Shown in pieces: positions 10,963 through 22,755 of a stretch of DNA of 64,000 nt (positions are counted from its first letter, which is position 1; each line of letters starts with the position of its first letter). Position numbers and translations under genes: made by a program. The stretch is from positions 3,992,718-4,056,717 of the forward strand of contig OZ017768.1 in assembly GCA_963969345.1 (NCBI GenBank), read 5' to 3'. Source of the DNA: Turbatrix aceti. Lineage: Eukaryota > Nematoda > Chromadorea > Rhabditida > Panagrolaimidae. Under the pieces are notes generated by a model, which saw only the letters and a program-made list of their open reading frames with translations, searched no databases and was not told where the DNA came from.

Positions 10963-12769
10963 CTGATGGCCCCCAATGCGTCGCCGGAAGAGATCGAGTG
11001 CAAAAAGCGGCGCGGCGACAAAAAAAACAATCAATTCGCAAAAAAACTTGCAAAAGAAAAACAAGACCGTAACCGAAAAAACATTTTCGCTTCGAGAAAA
11101 GAAAAAAATCGTATCCATCAAAAGTGGTATGAAAAATCGTTTTAGGACCCTAGTTTTCTCAAAATTGGCCTAAATCGTTGGTTTTTTTGCATACCTAAAG
11201 GTGTGGCGAAGGCAGCGAGGTCCGAAATAACGAATCTGAACTTGGAGGACACGGACGATACGACGTTGGCCGAACTGATGGCAGCGCACATGGCGGCTGG
11301 CACGACTAAGCAAGCAAACCCTGCCGGGGGTGCCAACGAGCAAGACAAAAGACAAGACAACGCGCGCGCAACCCAAACCCCCTCTCTGATGAGCGTGAAA
11401 AGCGACACCCGACCTGGTAAGTAGAAGAAGGAGCTTTTCGCGGAAACAGCGGAAGGCGATGGCTGGAAGTCGACCGAAGGCGTCGGCAGCGGGGAACTGT
11501 CGTCGAAGGACGGCGGGACTGGCGGAGGGATGACGGACTGAAGCTTGCGCTGCCACGTTAGCGAGGCCCGTAGGTTGGCGGAGATTGGCGTAGAGGCTTT
11601 GCGCTCCCAGACTGTCAGTCTCCGGCTGAAGAGAAAGGATGCCCGTGGACCACCGGTCGCAGACGACCGTTCACCGGACTGTCGACGCTGTCGTTGCCAG
11701 TGGTAGGTAGGCAGCATGCTCTCAGTCGACAGAGGAGGATATCAACACCACCACGACGACCTAGACCACTCAGGAAGCAGGCAGACCAAGGCGGCCTGCG
11801 TCGGGTGGTGATCGTCGGTGTCGTCGGACTCCAACTTTTCTTCGGGCTGGGGCTGTTTTTCGTTTTTCAAGCAAAGAGTATTTAAAACAAAGCAGAGCTA
11901 ATGATTACGCACGCAGGAACGAACGAGTGTGTGAGTAGTTGGTTAGAAAATATGCGACAAGTGCGGCGCGGTAATGTGCTTGTTATCATCCCCCTCCCCT
12001 CCCCTCCCAACGAGAGGCGATTTGTTCGATGACAAATGGACGGCGACACAGCTGATGGATTGCCGGATGGCAGCGGACAGCCTCTCACACCTATCCCTCC
12101 CCTCGAGGTGTCACACTGACATGAACGCTTGCCTGCTTGGATGCTTGCTCGATCGTCGAGCTCTTCCAAAAAACCCTCCCCCTGCCTGCCGTGTCTGTAT
12201 ACTAAAAATCGGGTCCCCCAGTCAGCAAGAAAGAAAAAAAACAGCTGCAGACAGACAAAAAAAAAATGTCCAGCAAGATGCATACGATGCGATGCGCAAA
12301 CGGCAAATGGCACACGCCAAAATCTTTCTCCATCTCGCCCAAAGGGGTCAATAATTCAGCCGGTTCTGGCACATAATTGATAGAGTGAAGAGCGAAAAAA
12401 TGCACCCCAGAAAAAAAAGAAGAAGAAGAAGCGATTACGATTACGATGCTGCGCCGGTTTTGTCTCCTCTCTTCGCGCCTTGACAAGAAGACAACAAGTT
12501 GCCGGAAGCCCCTGGCCCTGGCCCTGGGCCGTCCGTGCTTTGTCTCACACGAAAGTCGGGAAATTGCATTGCTGCACTGCTTGACGTCGTTTTCGTCTCG
12601 TTTCGTCGTCAGTGTTCATTACGCACTTACTCAAGAGCTCTGAACGGCATTAGAAGGGGTTTCGCGTCAGAAAGAGGCAGGGAACGGTCAAATTAGCCTG
12701 CAGAGCAAAGTTCGACGCGCAAAAATATCAAAAAAAAAGCCCAAAAAAATCCCCCAAATCCCAACAAAC
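10963..12769. other. Unresolved region with coding-like pieces on both strands
   Basis: The minus-strand segments 11868-11786 (Glu/Asp-rich, reading QPQPEEKLESDDTDDHHPTQ) and about 11628-11419 (after a CTCTTCAG acceptor, opening PETDSLGAQSLYANLRQPTG) are in phase 0 with each other and could be further 5' exons of the K2P gene. On the plus strand, 11205-11415 reads as a hydrophilic, Asp/Glu/Lys-rich peptide and ends at a GTAAGT donor. Which strand is transcribed cannot be decided from sequence alone. Confidence 0.35.
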
Positions 12770-12905
12770 CTGAACCAAACTCGTGATTGAGCTTGAACGG
12801 CGAGTGCCCCAGGGTCTGCTCGCGGATGGCGGAGGCATGGAGCGAGGCGGTGCGGACGAGCTGTCGGTAGGCCTCGTACGTAGCGCCGGCCGCCGCAGAG
12901 CCCAT
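12770..12905 (-). CDS. Possible first coding exon (of the K2P gene or another minus-strand gene)
   Basis: An ATG at 12905 opens 45 codons beginning MGSAAAGATYEAYRQLVRTA and ending at an AG|GTTTGT donor in phase 1. Codon use is GC3-rich, like the confirmed exons nearby. The following exon could not be joined in phase, so this is a candidate only. Confidence 0.35.
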
Positions 12906-14692
12906 GTCAAAGGAGTGAGGAAAAAGGTCGTCGACGGCGAAGAGGAGAGAGAGAGTTGGTGGTTGTGATTCACGTGCTCACGTGCGATTGCGCGGCGTCG
13001 GACGGGTCATGCCAGCGGGGACAAGACGAGACGATGTGGCGGGCCGTTTGGGGTGTGAGTAGTGTACTAATAACCACAACGTCCCCACGAATGAATGGCA
13101 AAGAAGAGGGTGGGAGGAGTGGTAACAGACAGCGGCGCCCTGGGTGTACGGCGCGCCGCTTCACACCCAAGTCGGCGACGACGGCGGAGGCAGCGGCGGT
13201 GGTAGTGGCGGTGGTGGCGGCGATGGCGATGGCGACAACGACGACGGAGGAGAAGAAGAAGGAGAAGAAGTCGTCTGCGCTTGGTTCCACGCGCGCGCGT
13301 GTGTTGGTGGACGGGGACGAGGACGATGAAGACGAAGACGCCAAAAATACAACAACGACGACGACGACGAAGACGACGACAGCGACACAAACGATTATTG
13401 GATTAGCCGTCTTCGCGCAAAAACATTGTATCCAGGCGTGATGCGAAGAATAATAACCGATGATGACTTGATTATGTCATTAGTCGGCGACCACATGCGC
13501 CACGCGACTGAAACCAATACTAACACCAGCACCCGCGGGGGAGAAGAGAAGATACTGAGAAGAAAGGATCCACCAGCTTCTTCTTCTTCTGCGACTGCGT
13601 GCCTGCCTAGGCAGCAACAATGCCGCCACTTCACACTGAGTCCTGCAAAAGGAAAAAAAAAAAGATGAAGCTAGATATCGCCCCAATTCTGGACTCAGGG
13701 GTGGCACGCAGCACGCGAACGGCACCTGTCAAAAGCACCGGCAGATTGAAAATGCCCGGCGAAAAAAAAAATAAACTCAGCTTGAAAGTCTAGCTTGCCT
13801 GCCGGCTGTCAAAAGTGCATGCACGTCCGACAGGGCAGACTCATATCCGAATTATTATACATACACTCCACGGGGAATCGATAGGTCCTGGATGCCATCG
13901 ATTGCCTCGGCAACACGGAATTCACGATTGCCGACCAAAAAAACATCAAAGATCGAATCGAACAATAAACTGCAAAACATCCCAAAAAAGTTCCAAATTC
14001 ACAAGAAAACAATTTTTTTGCTCAAAACAATCCCCGACCGACAAAATTGTCTCCAATGCCGGGATTTTGATGGCACGCAAAAAATAATTTACTACGAAAA
14101 TAATTAAAATTGGCGGAGATAGACGTCTGGCCTAAAATTTTCAAAAAACAAGGGTTTTAATTTTGGAGCGACAGTTTTTCGTCAAAACAAGATCGTAAGC
14201 CAGTTTACGATACTAAAATGGGGGACACTGACATTTCCAGTCGGGAAACACAGTGGACGCTAAATTTTCCAGTCGGGAAACACCGCTGTTGCGCACACGT
14301 TCTGTTCAGGTGTGAACTTTTTTCAAATGCATTTTAGGCCATCGTGGAGACAAAAACTGAATGTGTTCCTAGAAAAAAAAAGTTTTCCGGGTTGAAACGA
14401 AATGACGCCATACGTGATAAAAAAAATTAGGCCATTTCGAACTGTGATTGATAAAAAGAAAAAGCCATGCCAAATCACGCCAAGTACGCCGGAATGCGGT
14501 CTAATAAATAACGGCACGCTGTCAGCGCCACCTCGTTACGATGGGTCCGCGGAACGACCTCGTAACGATGCCTGCTCGTGCCCGTACGGCCCGAGACTCT
14601 GGGCTAGTCTCGTTCGGTCCGTGGTGTCAATGATCGTCTTCGGGCGGCGACGACGGCGGCGGCGGGTGTCGGCTGAGAGTTGCGGGCAAATC

Positions 14693-14715
14693 GCTGCTGC
14701 TGCTGCTGCTGCTGC
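14693..14715. repeat. (CTG)n/(CAG)n microsatellite
   Basis: About seven and a half tandem CTG units. On the minus strand, in the open frame 14843-14604, they would encode seven Gln. Confidence 0.85.
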
Positions 14716-15353
14716 CTTGCACCAGAGTCAGAGGCCGGCAAGGGGCCCTCTCCTACGCCCCGCAGGCGACCGCGACACGGCCCCAGAGGAGTCGTAAAGC
14801 AGGACTCGTCCCGCGACAATGTGTCAGTGCCGTCGTGCTGCAATCACTCAAAAACAATACTAGCCACCACCACAAACCATAGAGCGTCCTCTCCACTCCT
14901 CAAGGAGGAGGATAGATACACACACACGCGAGATGAGGATAAGTTTCGCCACGGCACCAAAAAAAAACAACACAGAGAGTCACTTTTTTTTGGAGACCAG
15001 CCCACCCCATATCGCCTTCTTCCTCGTCTTTGGGATTACTCTGTCCTCAATCTTATCCCCGGCACGCATGGGGAAGCGGCGCGAGCGGATGCACTCGGCA
15101 CGCAATCGGCCCCTGACGGCCCTTTGACCGCTCACACCGCCCGGCAGAAAAAATAGAAAAAAACAAAACAGCCACCTTGCACTGGGAGTTCAGTTTTGAA
15201 AGGCCGTGAGTACCAAAATAGCATGCATGTTTTGGGGAGGAATGTTTTCGCATTTGAAAAAATTGCCATGGCTACAAAGTGCATTTTTGGAATTTTGAGC
15301 AAGATCAAAAAATTCTTGAATTGTCTAAACAGAAATATTTAGCATTCCAGTCA

Positions 15354-15470
15354 AGACCCGTTCTATCGTTTTTTCGTCGGAATACCAAAAATTCTTCTCG
15401 AGACCCGCTATATCGTTTCCCTCGTTAGAATACCAAAAATTCTTTTCGAGACCCGCTATATCGTTTCTTC
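15354..15470. repeat. Tandem repeat, 47-48 bp unit, about 2.5 copies
   Basis: Units start with AGACCCG at 15354, 15401 and 15449 and contain the shared core AATACCAAAAATTCTT. The third copy is truncated. Confidence 0.8.
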
Positions 15471-16256
15471 CTGCGTTTCAGACGGGCATCACGCCAGAAT
15501 GCAGCCTGTGAAACCCAAGACTAAATAAAATATGCAAAGTAGGGGGTGGTATAGCTCATCGAATCCAAAAGCCAATGAGCAAGCCTTTTTTCGCTCTCCT
15601 TTGACGCGTGTCGTTTTCGGCAGTCCCCCAAAAGAGCAAAGCGCATCCAAAAGCAAGACGGGATAATTTCACGTTCGAAATCACCCAGAAAATCCTCCTA
15701 ATACCCGAAAATAGCATTGATGGGTCTGGTATGAGCCATCTTATCGTAATCCATGCTCTCAGGCCTACAAAATGACTTTTTCAGCCATTTCGACCGTAAA
15801 ATTGCCCCAAAATCAAGCAAAACGTCTATTTCGGCCTGGGAATCCCCTGTCTTCGTCTTTCCACCCGCGCACGACGTCCAAAAAGGGCGGGCGGGCGTTC
15901 GACGGACGCGTCCGCCTCGAATCCGTGCCCGAGGCAGGGGGTACACGGCGCGGACGACTTCTACGCGCTAATCTGCGGCTCTTATCTCGTCGTCGGTCGT
16001 CGCAGCGCTGGCCGACTTGTCAGGATGGGGGTGACTTCGTGACAAGAGCAGTTACGACGACAATGAGTGAGCAAAGGATAACATATCTAACAACAAAGAA
16101 AAAAAACAATGCAGTCTCACATCTGACATGGTCAGAATAGCCTGGAGTACACTTTTGAAATATACACGACGCTACGCTTCGACAAGGCACAGTCAGTAGT
16201 CATTCATTCTTCCTTCGTTCTATGGCACGGACGATCTACTTCTCTTCTCCGCTTTT

Positions 16257-18207
16257 CTAGGCCGCAGTGAGTTCCTCGAGCTTGGACGACAGCGCGGCGA
16301 AAAAGTCTTGGGTCGTCAGGTAGCTGTCCTTCGTTAGGCCTTCCTGGCCGTGGATGCAGAGCGCGAGGTCTTTGGTCATCTTGCCGGACTCTATCGTATC
16401 GATACACGCTTGCTCCAGCTTGTTAGCGAAGCTAAAAACGCATAAATCATAAAATCGCCATTCACCAGCCCAAAAACTCACTCAATAAGAGGCTTGTTGT
16501 CGTCGAGGTTTCCCCGATGCGCGAGTCCCCTGGACCACGCAAAAATGGATGCCACGGGATTCGTCGAAGTCGGATTACCCTTCTGGTGCTCGCGGTAGTG
16601 CCTCGTCACGGTGCCATGGGCGGCTTCTGTTTCCACGGTCTTGCCGTCGGGACAGACGAGAACCGATGTCATGAGGCCGAGAGAGCCAAAGCCCCTGAAA
16701 AAAACAAAGAACGTGCATTCAAGGCAACATTGACTACGCCAGCAGCCTCCGCATTTCTGCTATTCAAGTCACGGAAAATTAATATGGAAGAAAAAAAAGA
16801 CCCTTAATCAATTCAACGCAATTAGCCATTCAAAAGTTGTGAATGGGTGGAACTTGAAAAGTCACAGAGTCGCCATTCACGGAGCTTTGGGAACTTCACA
16901 GAGGACAAAAAAAGTTCAAAGGCCGTGAATGGGGCTTAGAAATCAGGGATAGGCAAATATTTAGGTAGAAAAACGTAAACAAAGTTAATTTACGTTTTTT
17001 TGGTTCGAATTACGGTATTTTTACAATTTTGAATGGAAAACAAACGTATTTAAAAAAATTAGGCTCAAATTCCCAAAACAAACTCACTGTGCCACCTGAT
17101 CACTCATGACGTCACCATCGTAGTTCTTGCAGGCCCAAACAAAGCCCCCACTGCTCTTCATGGTCTGCGCGACGACGTCATCGATGAGTCTGTGCTCATA
17201 CCACGTCTTCGCCGCCTTGAACTTGGCCGCGTAGCTCTCGTCGTAGATCTCCTGGAAAATGTCCTTGAACCTGCCATCGTAGCGCTTGAGGATGGTGTTC
17301 TTGGTTGACAGATAGAGCGGCCATTGTTTCATGAGCGCGTACTGGAAGCAGGAATGCGCAAAAGCCCGAATGCTTTCATCCGTATTATACATGCCAAGGA
17401 CGACGCCGGCACTCGACGTGAAGTTGTAGACCTTCTTGATGTCAGACCTGCCATCGGGATGCTTGATGTGGATTTCGAAGGACGAGCCTTTCGGCACGAC
17501 GAGGTCGGTTGCCTTGTACTGATCGCCGAAGGCGTGGCGACCGATTACGATGGGTTTCGTCCAGCCAGGCACGAGGCGGGGGATGTTCTTGCAGATGATG
17601 GGCTCGCGGAATACCGTGCCACCAACAATGTTACGGATTGTGCCGTTGGGAGAGAGCCACATCTTTTTCAGCTTGAACTCGCGGACACGTGCTTCGTCAG
17701 GCGTGATCGTAGCGCACTTGATGCCGACGTTGTACTTCTTGATAGCATTTGCAGCGTCGACGGTGACCTGGTCATTGGTTTCATCGCGGTAGGGAAGGCC
17801 AAGGTCAAAGTACTTGATGTCGATGTCCAGATAAGGCAAAATGAGCTGAAAAGGACAATTGATGGTCAAAAATGATCAAAAGAGGAATATTTTATGCAAA
17901 ACGGTTTACGATAAATTTGAAAACAAAAAAGTATGCCTAAACTGACAAAAACTTGCAAAAAAGTAACATCTTACGATCATCCGCAGAAAATGTTACTTTT
18001 ACGTTCATTTTGAACAAAAAACTGTATTTACGTTCAAAAACCGTAACTTGTGTTTACGTTCCTTACCTTGTTCTTGATATCCGACCAAATAATGCGGGTC
18101 ATTTCGTCGCCATCGAGATCGACGACCGGATTGGTCACTCGAATCTTGGCCCGACCACTGGGGCCTTTGGCTGTTGTCGCAAGACTTCGTGCAGAGCGCA
18201 AAAACAT
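16257..18207 (-). CDS. idh-2: Mitochondrial NADP-dependent isocitrate dehydrogenase
   Basis: Four exons (18207-18067, 17845-17088, 16694-16482, 16431-16257) encode 428 residues. The protein oxidises isocitrate to 2-oxoglutarate with NADP+. Family hallmarks: [12 protein letters not shown] near residue 35; [17 protein letters not shown] with Arg118 and Arg127; and GRHAFGDQ with Arg150. These match substrate-binding Arg100, Arg109 and Arg132 of human IDH1. The segments [20 protein letters not shown] and [18 protein letters not shown] follow. The first 20 residues ([20 protein letters not shown]) are basic, hydroxylated and free of acid, as in a matrix-targeting presequence, so the mitochondrial isoform is preferred over the cytosolic one. 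A TTTTAG acceptor sits 2 bp before this ATG, suggesting trans-splicing or a 5' UTR intron. The 391-bp second intron is the longest. Confidence 0.94.
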
Positions 18208-19113
18208 GCCTAAAATAGCCTACAATTATAATAGCTTCGTGGTCAGTGATCGCAAATACGCGGCGCCCCGATCGGCAGTAACGATCGCCAGAGCTCATTC
18301 ACCGTCAGGTGACAAAAGATAACACGCAAACGATGCGAGAGAGTTGTTGCACGACGATCGATCGTCTGCAGACATGACCAAGCGTCAACAATAGTGCTGC
18401 GCTGAAGAGAGTGTACCTAACATCTTGTTAGTGTTCGGCGAATTGAGTAGGTCATGGATTTATAAAAACCCCGCCTTGAGATAAAATGCAAACTGTTTGT
18501 GTGCAATCTACAAAATACAAAGAACGTGCTCGTATTTGCAACAAAATATGGAAAAAAATCCTGCACGGAGTTTATATTCTCCAAAGATCATTTGGAAGCT
18601 TCTTCACGGAAAACAATGGTATCACAGGATTGCTATTTACAAACAGCTGAAACGCAGAGGATCAAAAAACAAAAAGTAAACAGCCGCACGAAAAGCAAAG
18701 TGTGCGCGCACGTTGCGACCGGACAAGCCTGCGAACTCCCAAATTTATTTACAAATTGAATTTTTTGAATAAAATTAAAAAAATCAGGAGCTGATTTATG
18801 ATTTGCTCATTTTATACCCATTACTGACTCTGGGCTCAGTGCCGATAATAAAAATGTTTACGAAAACGATACAATTTTTTTTGCATAAAAAATAGTTAAT
18901 ATACAGAAATAATACAATTTTATCGCGTTTTTTTTAAATTTTCTGCCGTATCAAAAATAAAAAAAAAATAAAAAAAATAAAAAACTAGAAAAATACTCTG
19001 ATTTTCATCTGATTGAATACTATCAAAAATGAATTTATCCACCATAAAAATTATGCAAATGAACAACCGTATAAAAAGATCGAAAAAAAGTATGCATATT
19101 ACAAAGATTGTAA
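18208..19113. other. Intergenic
   Basis: The upstream region of the isocitrate dehydrogenase gene (18208 to about 18480, moderately GC) passes into AT-rich sequence towards 19.1 kb. Nothing recognisable was seen. Confidence 0.5.
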
Positions 19114-20376
19114 TCAATCAAAAGCAGTTTGACAGTTAAAAATAGGTGTAAAACCTGGAATGACGTGAGGCGTGAAAGAAGCTCCCGATTGCAACGGCAT
19201 GCCTTTGAGACGGAGTTCGTCATTCTTGATCGTCCTGGTGACAATTCTGTTGAAGCAATTTCGTATGACTGCAGTCCACAGTGCGTGCTCGGGATTGCTC
19301 GGGTTGACGGCGATCGTCGAGAAGTAGTACACAAGGAAGAAGAACGCTTCTTTTGCTTCGTCGTTGAGGTACCGCTTGTTTCGGATCGCAAGCTCGCGGC
19401 GGGTGTTCGGTCCAGGGAGGAATGCGCTATGCAAGACTCCCATATCGAAAAGATAGCAGCTGATAACGGAGACGAACAGTTGAGGATTGATGTTGTTGAA
19501 AGCCCTGAGGCAGGGATCACGGAGGTGCCGGATGGCCACTGCACTGGTTAAGTTCAGTCTTAAAAAAAGAAGAAAACTGTAAAAAACAAAAAAAAATGGT
19601 TAAAAAACCCACTTTTCAGCAAAAGCCGGCAGTTGGAATTGACTCCACTTTGCCTTGAATGTCTCGAGTAGATCGTCGAAAGCCATGGATTGCGTGTAGT
19701 CCAAACGGACGTAGCTGCCGTCAGGTGTCTGCACCCGTAGATATGCATTCGGAGGCATGTAGCATCTGTCGTGAAAAACTTTGATACTCCACGGAGAATC
19801 AACCGCGTTGGAAACCGATTGCTGTCTGCGGTATTCAATCGAGCCATTTTCCAAAGATTCTCGGTTCCGATTACTGACGAGAATCCCCAATGAATCGTTT
19901 TCGCCCGAATTTTGGACACTGACGATCGAGCTCGAGGTAGATGGACGACGACTTCTCTTCGATGGCGGCTCTGAGACGTCAACAATTTCCAAATCATCAA
20001 TTTCCCGTCTGTCAGAAGTCTGAGTGCCAGGCGACAGGTTCCGATTACTCTTCGAGACGTCTGACGCGAAGGAGGTTTGAAGAAAATCACGAAACTTTTG
20101 AAATTCGCTCACAATGTCATTTTTGATCTCCTCTCGAAGTTGTGCAAAGCCATCGACGAATTCTTCGCGAGTGATCATGACCGCCGGAGTGCTCTCTGTC
20201 GCCTCAACTTCGAAGACGTCAATGACTTCGGCGACGACCACTCGTCCATCATCTGAGTACCGGCAGAGGTCGCCGGCGACGAGGCCGTCAGAAGTTCTCA
20301 CGCACTGAAGACGCGGGTCCGAAGCACTGACGCTTTTTTCACATTTGTCATCGAAGCGAAGTTTTACGACCTTCAT
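19114..20376 (-). CDS. Unrecognised protein, probably nuclear
   Basis: Two exons (20376-19613 and 19558-19114) join in phase 2 to give 402 residues. The N-terminal 60 residues mix beta-type and charged segments (MKVVKLRFDDKCEKSVSASD...). Residues of about 75-180 are polar and low-complexity, with a basic cluster PPSKRSRRPSTSSS that could be a nuclear localisation signal. The C-terminal part looks folded and mixed in composition, with no membrane segment and no signal peptide. I do not recognise the family. A TTTTTCAG acceptor lies 2 bp before the chosen ATG. An in-frame ATG at 20394 falls in the intron or leader and is not used in this model. BEN-like or other chromatin modules were considered, but no diagnostic motif was found. 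Confidence 0.8.
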
Positions 20377-20997
20377 AACTGAAAAACAGTGCAAATTAAG
20401 TAAAAAAACAACTGCAGATACTATAAAAATATACTATAAAAAACAATACTATAAAAAACAACGTAAACTGAAATGATCGACAATTTGACAGCGAAACAAC
20501 ATAGTACTGTAGATAATCGCTGCAAAAACACGCAATCAGGCAGACCACATTTTTTGTTCAAAAAACGACGATCGAATCGATCTTTTTTGTACAGAATGCG
20601 ATTTTTTGCGGTTAGAAAATATGCAACACTAAATCAAAATTAAAAACGGTTTTTTTTAAATGAAATCTGCTTTTTAATTTTTTAATTTTTTAATTGCTTT
20701 AATAACAATGCTTTTTCGATTTTTGACAGGTTCATTCCGTTTTCCATGTCCGTATGCTTGCAGAGGATGGACGTTTCTCAGTTTTTCGTTTCTGATAATT
20801 ATTGAATGATATTGCAACCCACATTCTATAATACTATACCTTCTACAGCTACAAATGCGTTCACAAAATAAATAGTTATTGGTGAAAGTGCCGTAGTCTA
20901 CGGCTGTAGACCGGTGAGCTTTGATGTCTCTCGCACTGACCGTACTTTTTCCGTACCAACTCTCGCAGACAATGAATTTAAATCCTTGCGTTGTACA
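20377..20997. other. Intergenic upstream of the mobile element
   Basis: AT-rich; no gene seen. It ends in GTTGTACA, the left copy of the element's target-site duplication. Confidence 0.5.
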
Positions 20998-21401
20998 CAA
21001 GGCATAAAACCGGCCTAAAAATCAGGCCGCCGGCCGGCTTGCGGCCGGCCTAAATTTTCAGGCCGAAGCCGGCCGGCCGCGGCCGCGGCTTATTTTTAAA
21101 AAAAAATTTTCGTGCTTTATTTTAGGATTATTTTCGTAAAATTTTACCAAATTTAGAAAAAAAATTTTTTTGGAAACAACCTAATATTATGGAAAAATGC
21201 ACAATAGTAGTAAAAAGTGAAAAAAAAAGACGAATGAAGCACAAAAACGTCAGAAAATTGTACTTTTTTCGAAAAAAATCAACTTTCGAATATTTTTCCG
21301 GCTTTTTCGGCCGGCCTTGAATCGAAAAGCCGGCCCGCAGCCGGCCGCGGCCGGCCGGCCGTGCCGGCTTTTGCGGCCGGCCGGCCGGATTTTATGCCTT
21401 G
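20998..21401. mobile_element. Non-autonomous hAT-like element (MITE), 404 bp
   Basis: The left end is CAAGGCATAAAACCGGCC and the right end is the inverted counterpart GGCCGGATTTTATGCCTTG. Both are flanked by the same 8-bp direct repeat, GTTGTACA (20990-20997 and 21402-21409). An 8-bp target duplication and a terminus fitting YARNG are features of hAT transposons. Both subterminal regions are packed with GGCC/CCGG palindromes, and the AT-rich centre has no transposase frame. It is therefore a deletion or MITE derivative that would need a transposase in trans. Confidence 0.82.
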
Positions 21402-21703
21402 GTTGTACATTGAACTCACTAACATCAGCACCAATATACACTAAAATTTTCGCCGTACTTTCTCCGGAGGCGGAGACACTTTCGTAAATGCATTTATATT
21501 TTTATTTACCTTTTTTTTGAAGTAAAATTAGAAATCCAAAAAATTGTCCCCGCCTTCGGTACCGATTGAAGCAGCGTCACGTTGTATATGTACCTGGTGC
21601 CGTGTGAACGGCTTTTTTTGTGTCTTGTTGTCAAGTCAAGTGATTTGCGAACAAACAACACTGTTGAGGTTGTTCCCAACAACTTGTATTGTCCAGTCCT
21701 GAG
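21402..21703. other. Upstream region of the receptor array
   Basis: Contains the right copy of the element's target duplication and the presumed promoter of the first receptor. The conserved upstream blocks of the later array members are not evident here. Confidence 0.4.
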
Positions 21704-22755
21704 ATGTCTCCGTTCTTCTGGCTGGTTGCTGTGCCCACGGCGTACTCTTTGCCGTGTCTGGTTCTACACGTAGCCATAGTCAGAGCACTTTTAAAGTTTC
21801 GGAAAACTGTATTTCGATCGTCGTTTTACTACATAATCATCGCTATGACGTTTACTGTGGGTTTTTTGGACATCAATATTTTTTTCCAAACTTTTTTTTG
21901 ATCGTTTACAGAAAAATTTTATTCAACCATTTTTAGGACTGCGTTGTTTTTATTGCCACCACACTGATTCTTCGTCTCCCCCTGTTGCCATTCTTCATCC
22001 AATATGCCCAGTGGTTATGTGACAACTACCCTTCAATTTCCACATTTCTGCTTTACATCCAATTCCACGGCCTTCATTTTCAACAATTTGTTGGCGTGCT
22101 CATTGCTTTTAACAGGTTTTCGCTGGTCGTCTCACCTCTGGGCATGGAACCCTTCTGGAAACACCACACGGTCAAAGCCCTGGTGTTCACCGCACTGCTC
22201 CCGGCTTGTATGACTTTTCACATAGCCGTTGAGGGAACTGTACTTTTATGCTACCAAGTAGATTATACGATATGCGTCGTTAACAACCGGTACATCCACT
22301 TTCCAAATTTCCACAAAAGCACCTTCATGACGATATCCGCGGCGGTGTGCAGTTTATCTTCACTCGTGTTGAACTGTTCAACTGCAGCGACGCTGTGCCG
22401 AACACGGTATCACAACGATAGAGACAGGGCCACCGAGAGGCGACTCTTCTTCATCTCCCTCATTTTGTTTTTTCACAACGCGGCGATCATGTTTATTCAC
22501 CTGCTCTCCTACCTTGTGCAGTTCCACAACATCGGTTTTTTGAATTACTTGCTTTTGCCGTTAAGAACAACTCTCATCGATTCTGCCGTTGTCGTGACGC
22601 CACTGACTGTTTACTTTCTGAGCCCTTCGATCAAGTCCGCTGTTGCCGGCAATACGCTTTCCTCGCAGATAAGCAAAACCGCCGGCGTATTCGCAGTTGG
22701 TCAATCTGGAACAATTTCACGTTCTTTGAAAGACGCGCCTTCGACTTCACCGTAG
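21704..22755 (+). CDS. Srg-superfamily chemoreceptor GPCR, array member 1
   Basis: Exon 1, 21704-21856 (51 codons), and exon 2, 21937-22755, join in phase 0 to give 323 residues. The fold is seven-pass without a signal peptide. TM1 lies in PTAYSLPCLVLHVAIVRAL, followed by the loop KFRKTVF. TM2 straddles the splice site (MTFT|DCVV). The end of TM3 carries NRFSLVVSPL, an NRF motif in place of DRY, as in Srg and Srv receptors. Two Cys before VNN lie in the second extracellular loop, and TM7 ends PLTVYFLSPSIK. These proteins sit in sensory cilia of chemosensory neurons in related nematodes; ligands are unknown. This is the most divergent array member: its extracellular loop has CYQVDYTIC, and GMEPFWKHH replaces the usual KMEXFW. 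Confidence 0.88.

Larger units (their letters stand above)
12906..16256. other. Intergenic with simple-sequence and GC-rich patches
   Basis: No gene model is supported. A GAC/GGC trinucleotide-rich patch (13170-13390) opens several frames on both strands. A CTG/CAG run lies at 14693-14715, and a 47-bp tandem repeat lies near 15.4 kb. A minus-strand frame at 14843-14604 (seven Gln from the CAG run, then Arg/Ser-rich) ends in a stop and might be an exon, but no splice partner was found. Confidence 0.4.

Noticed and set aside
12970..13390. Overlapping long frames on both strands
   Set aside because: They arise from GAC/GGC trinucleotide runs that open all frames; the peptides are low complexity with no splice context.
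20377..20394. Upstream in-frame ATG for the unknown gene (MHCFSV)
   Set aside because: It lies before a TTTTTCAG acceptor and is probably removed from the mRNA.
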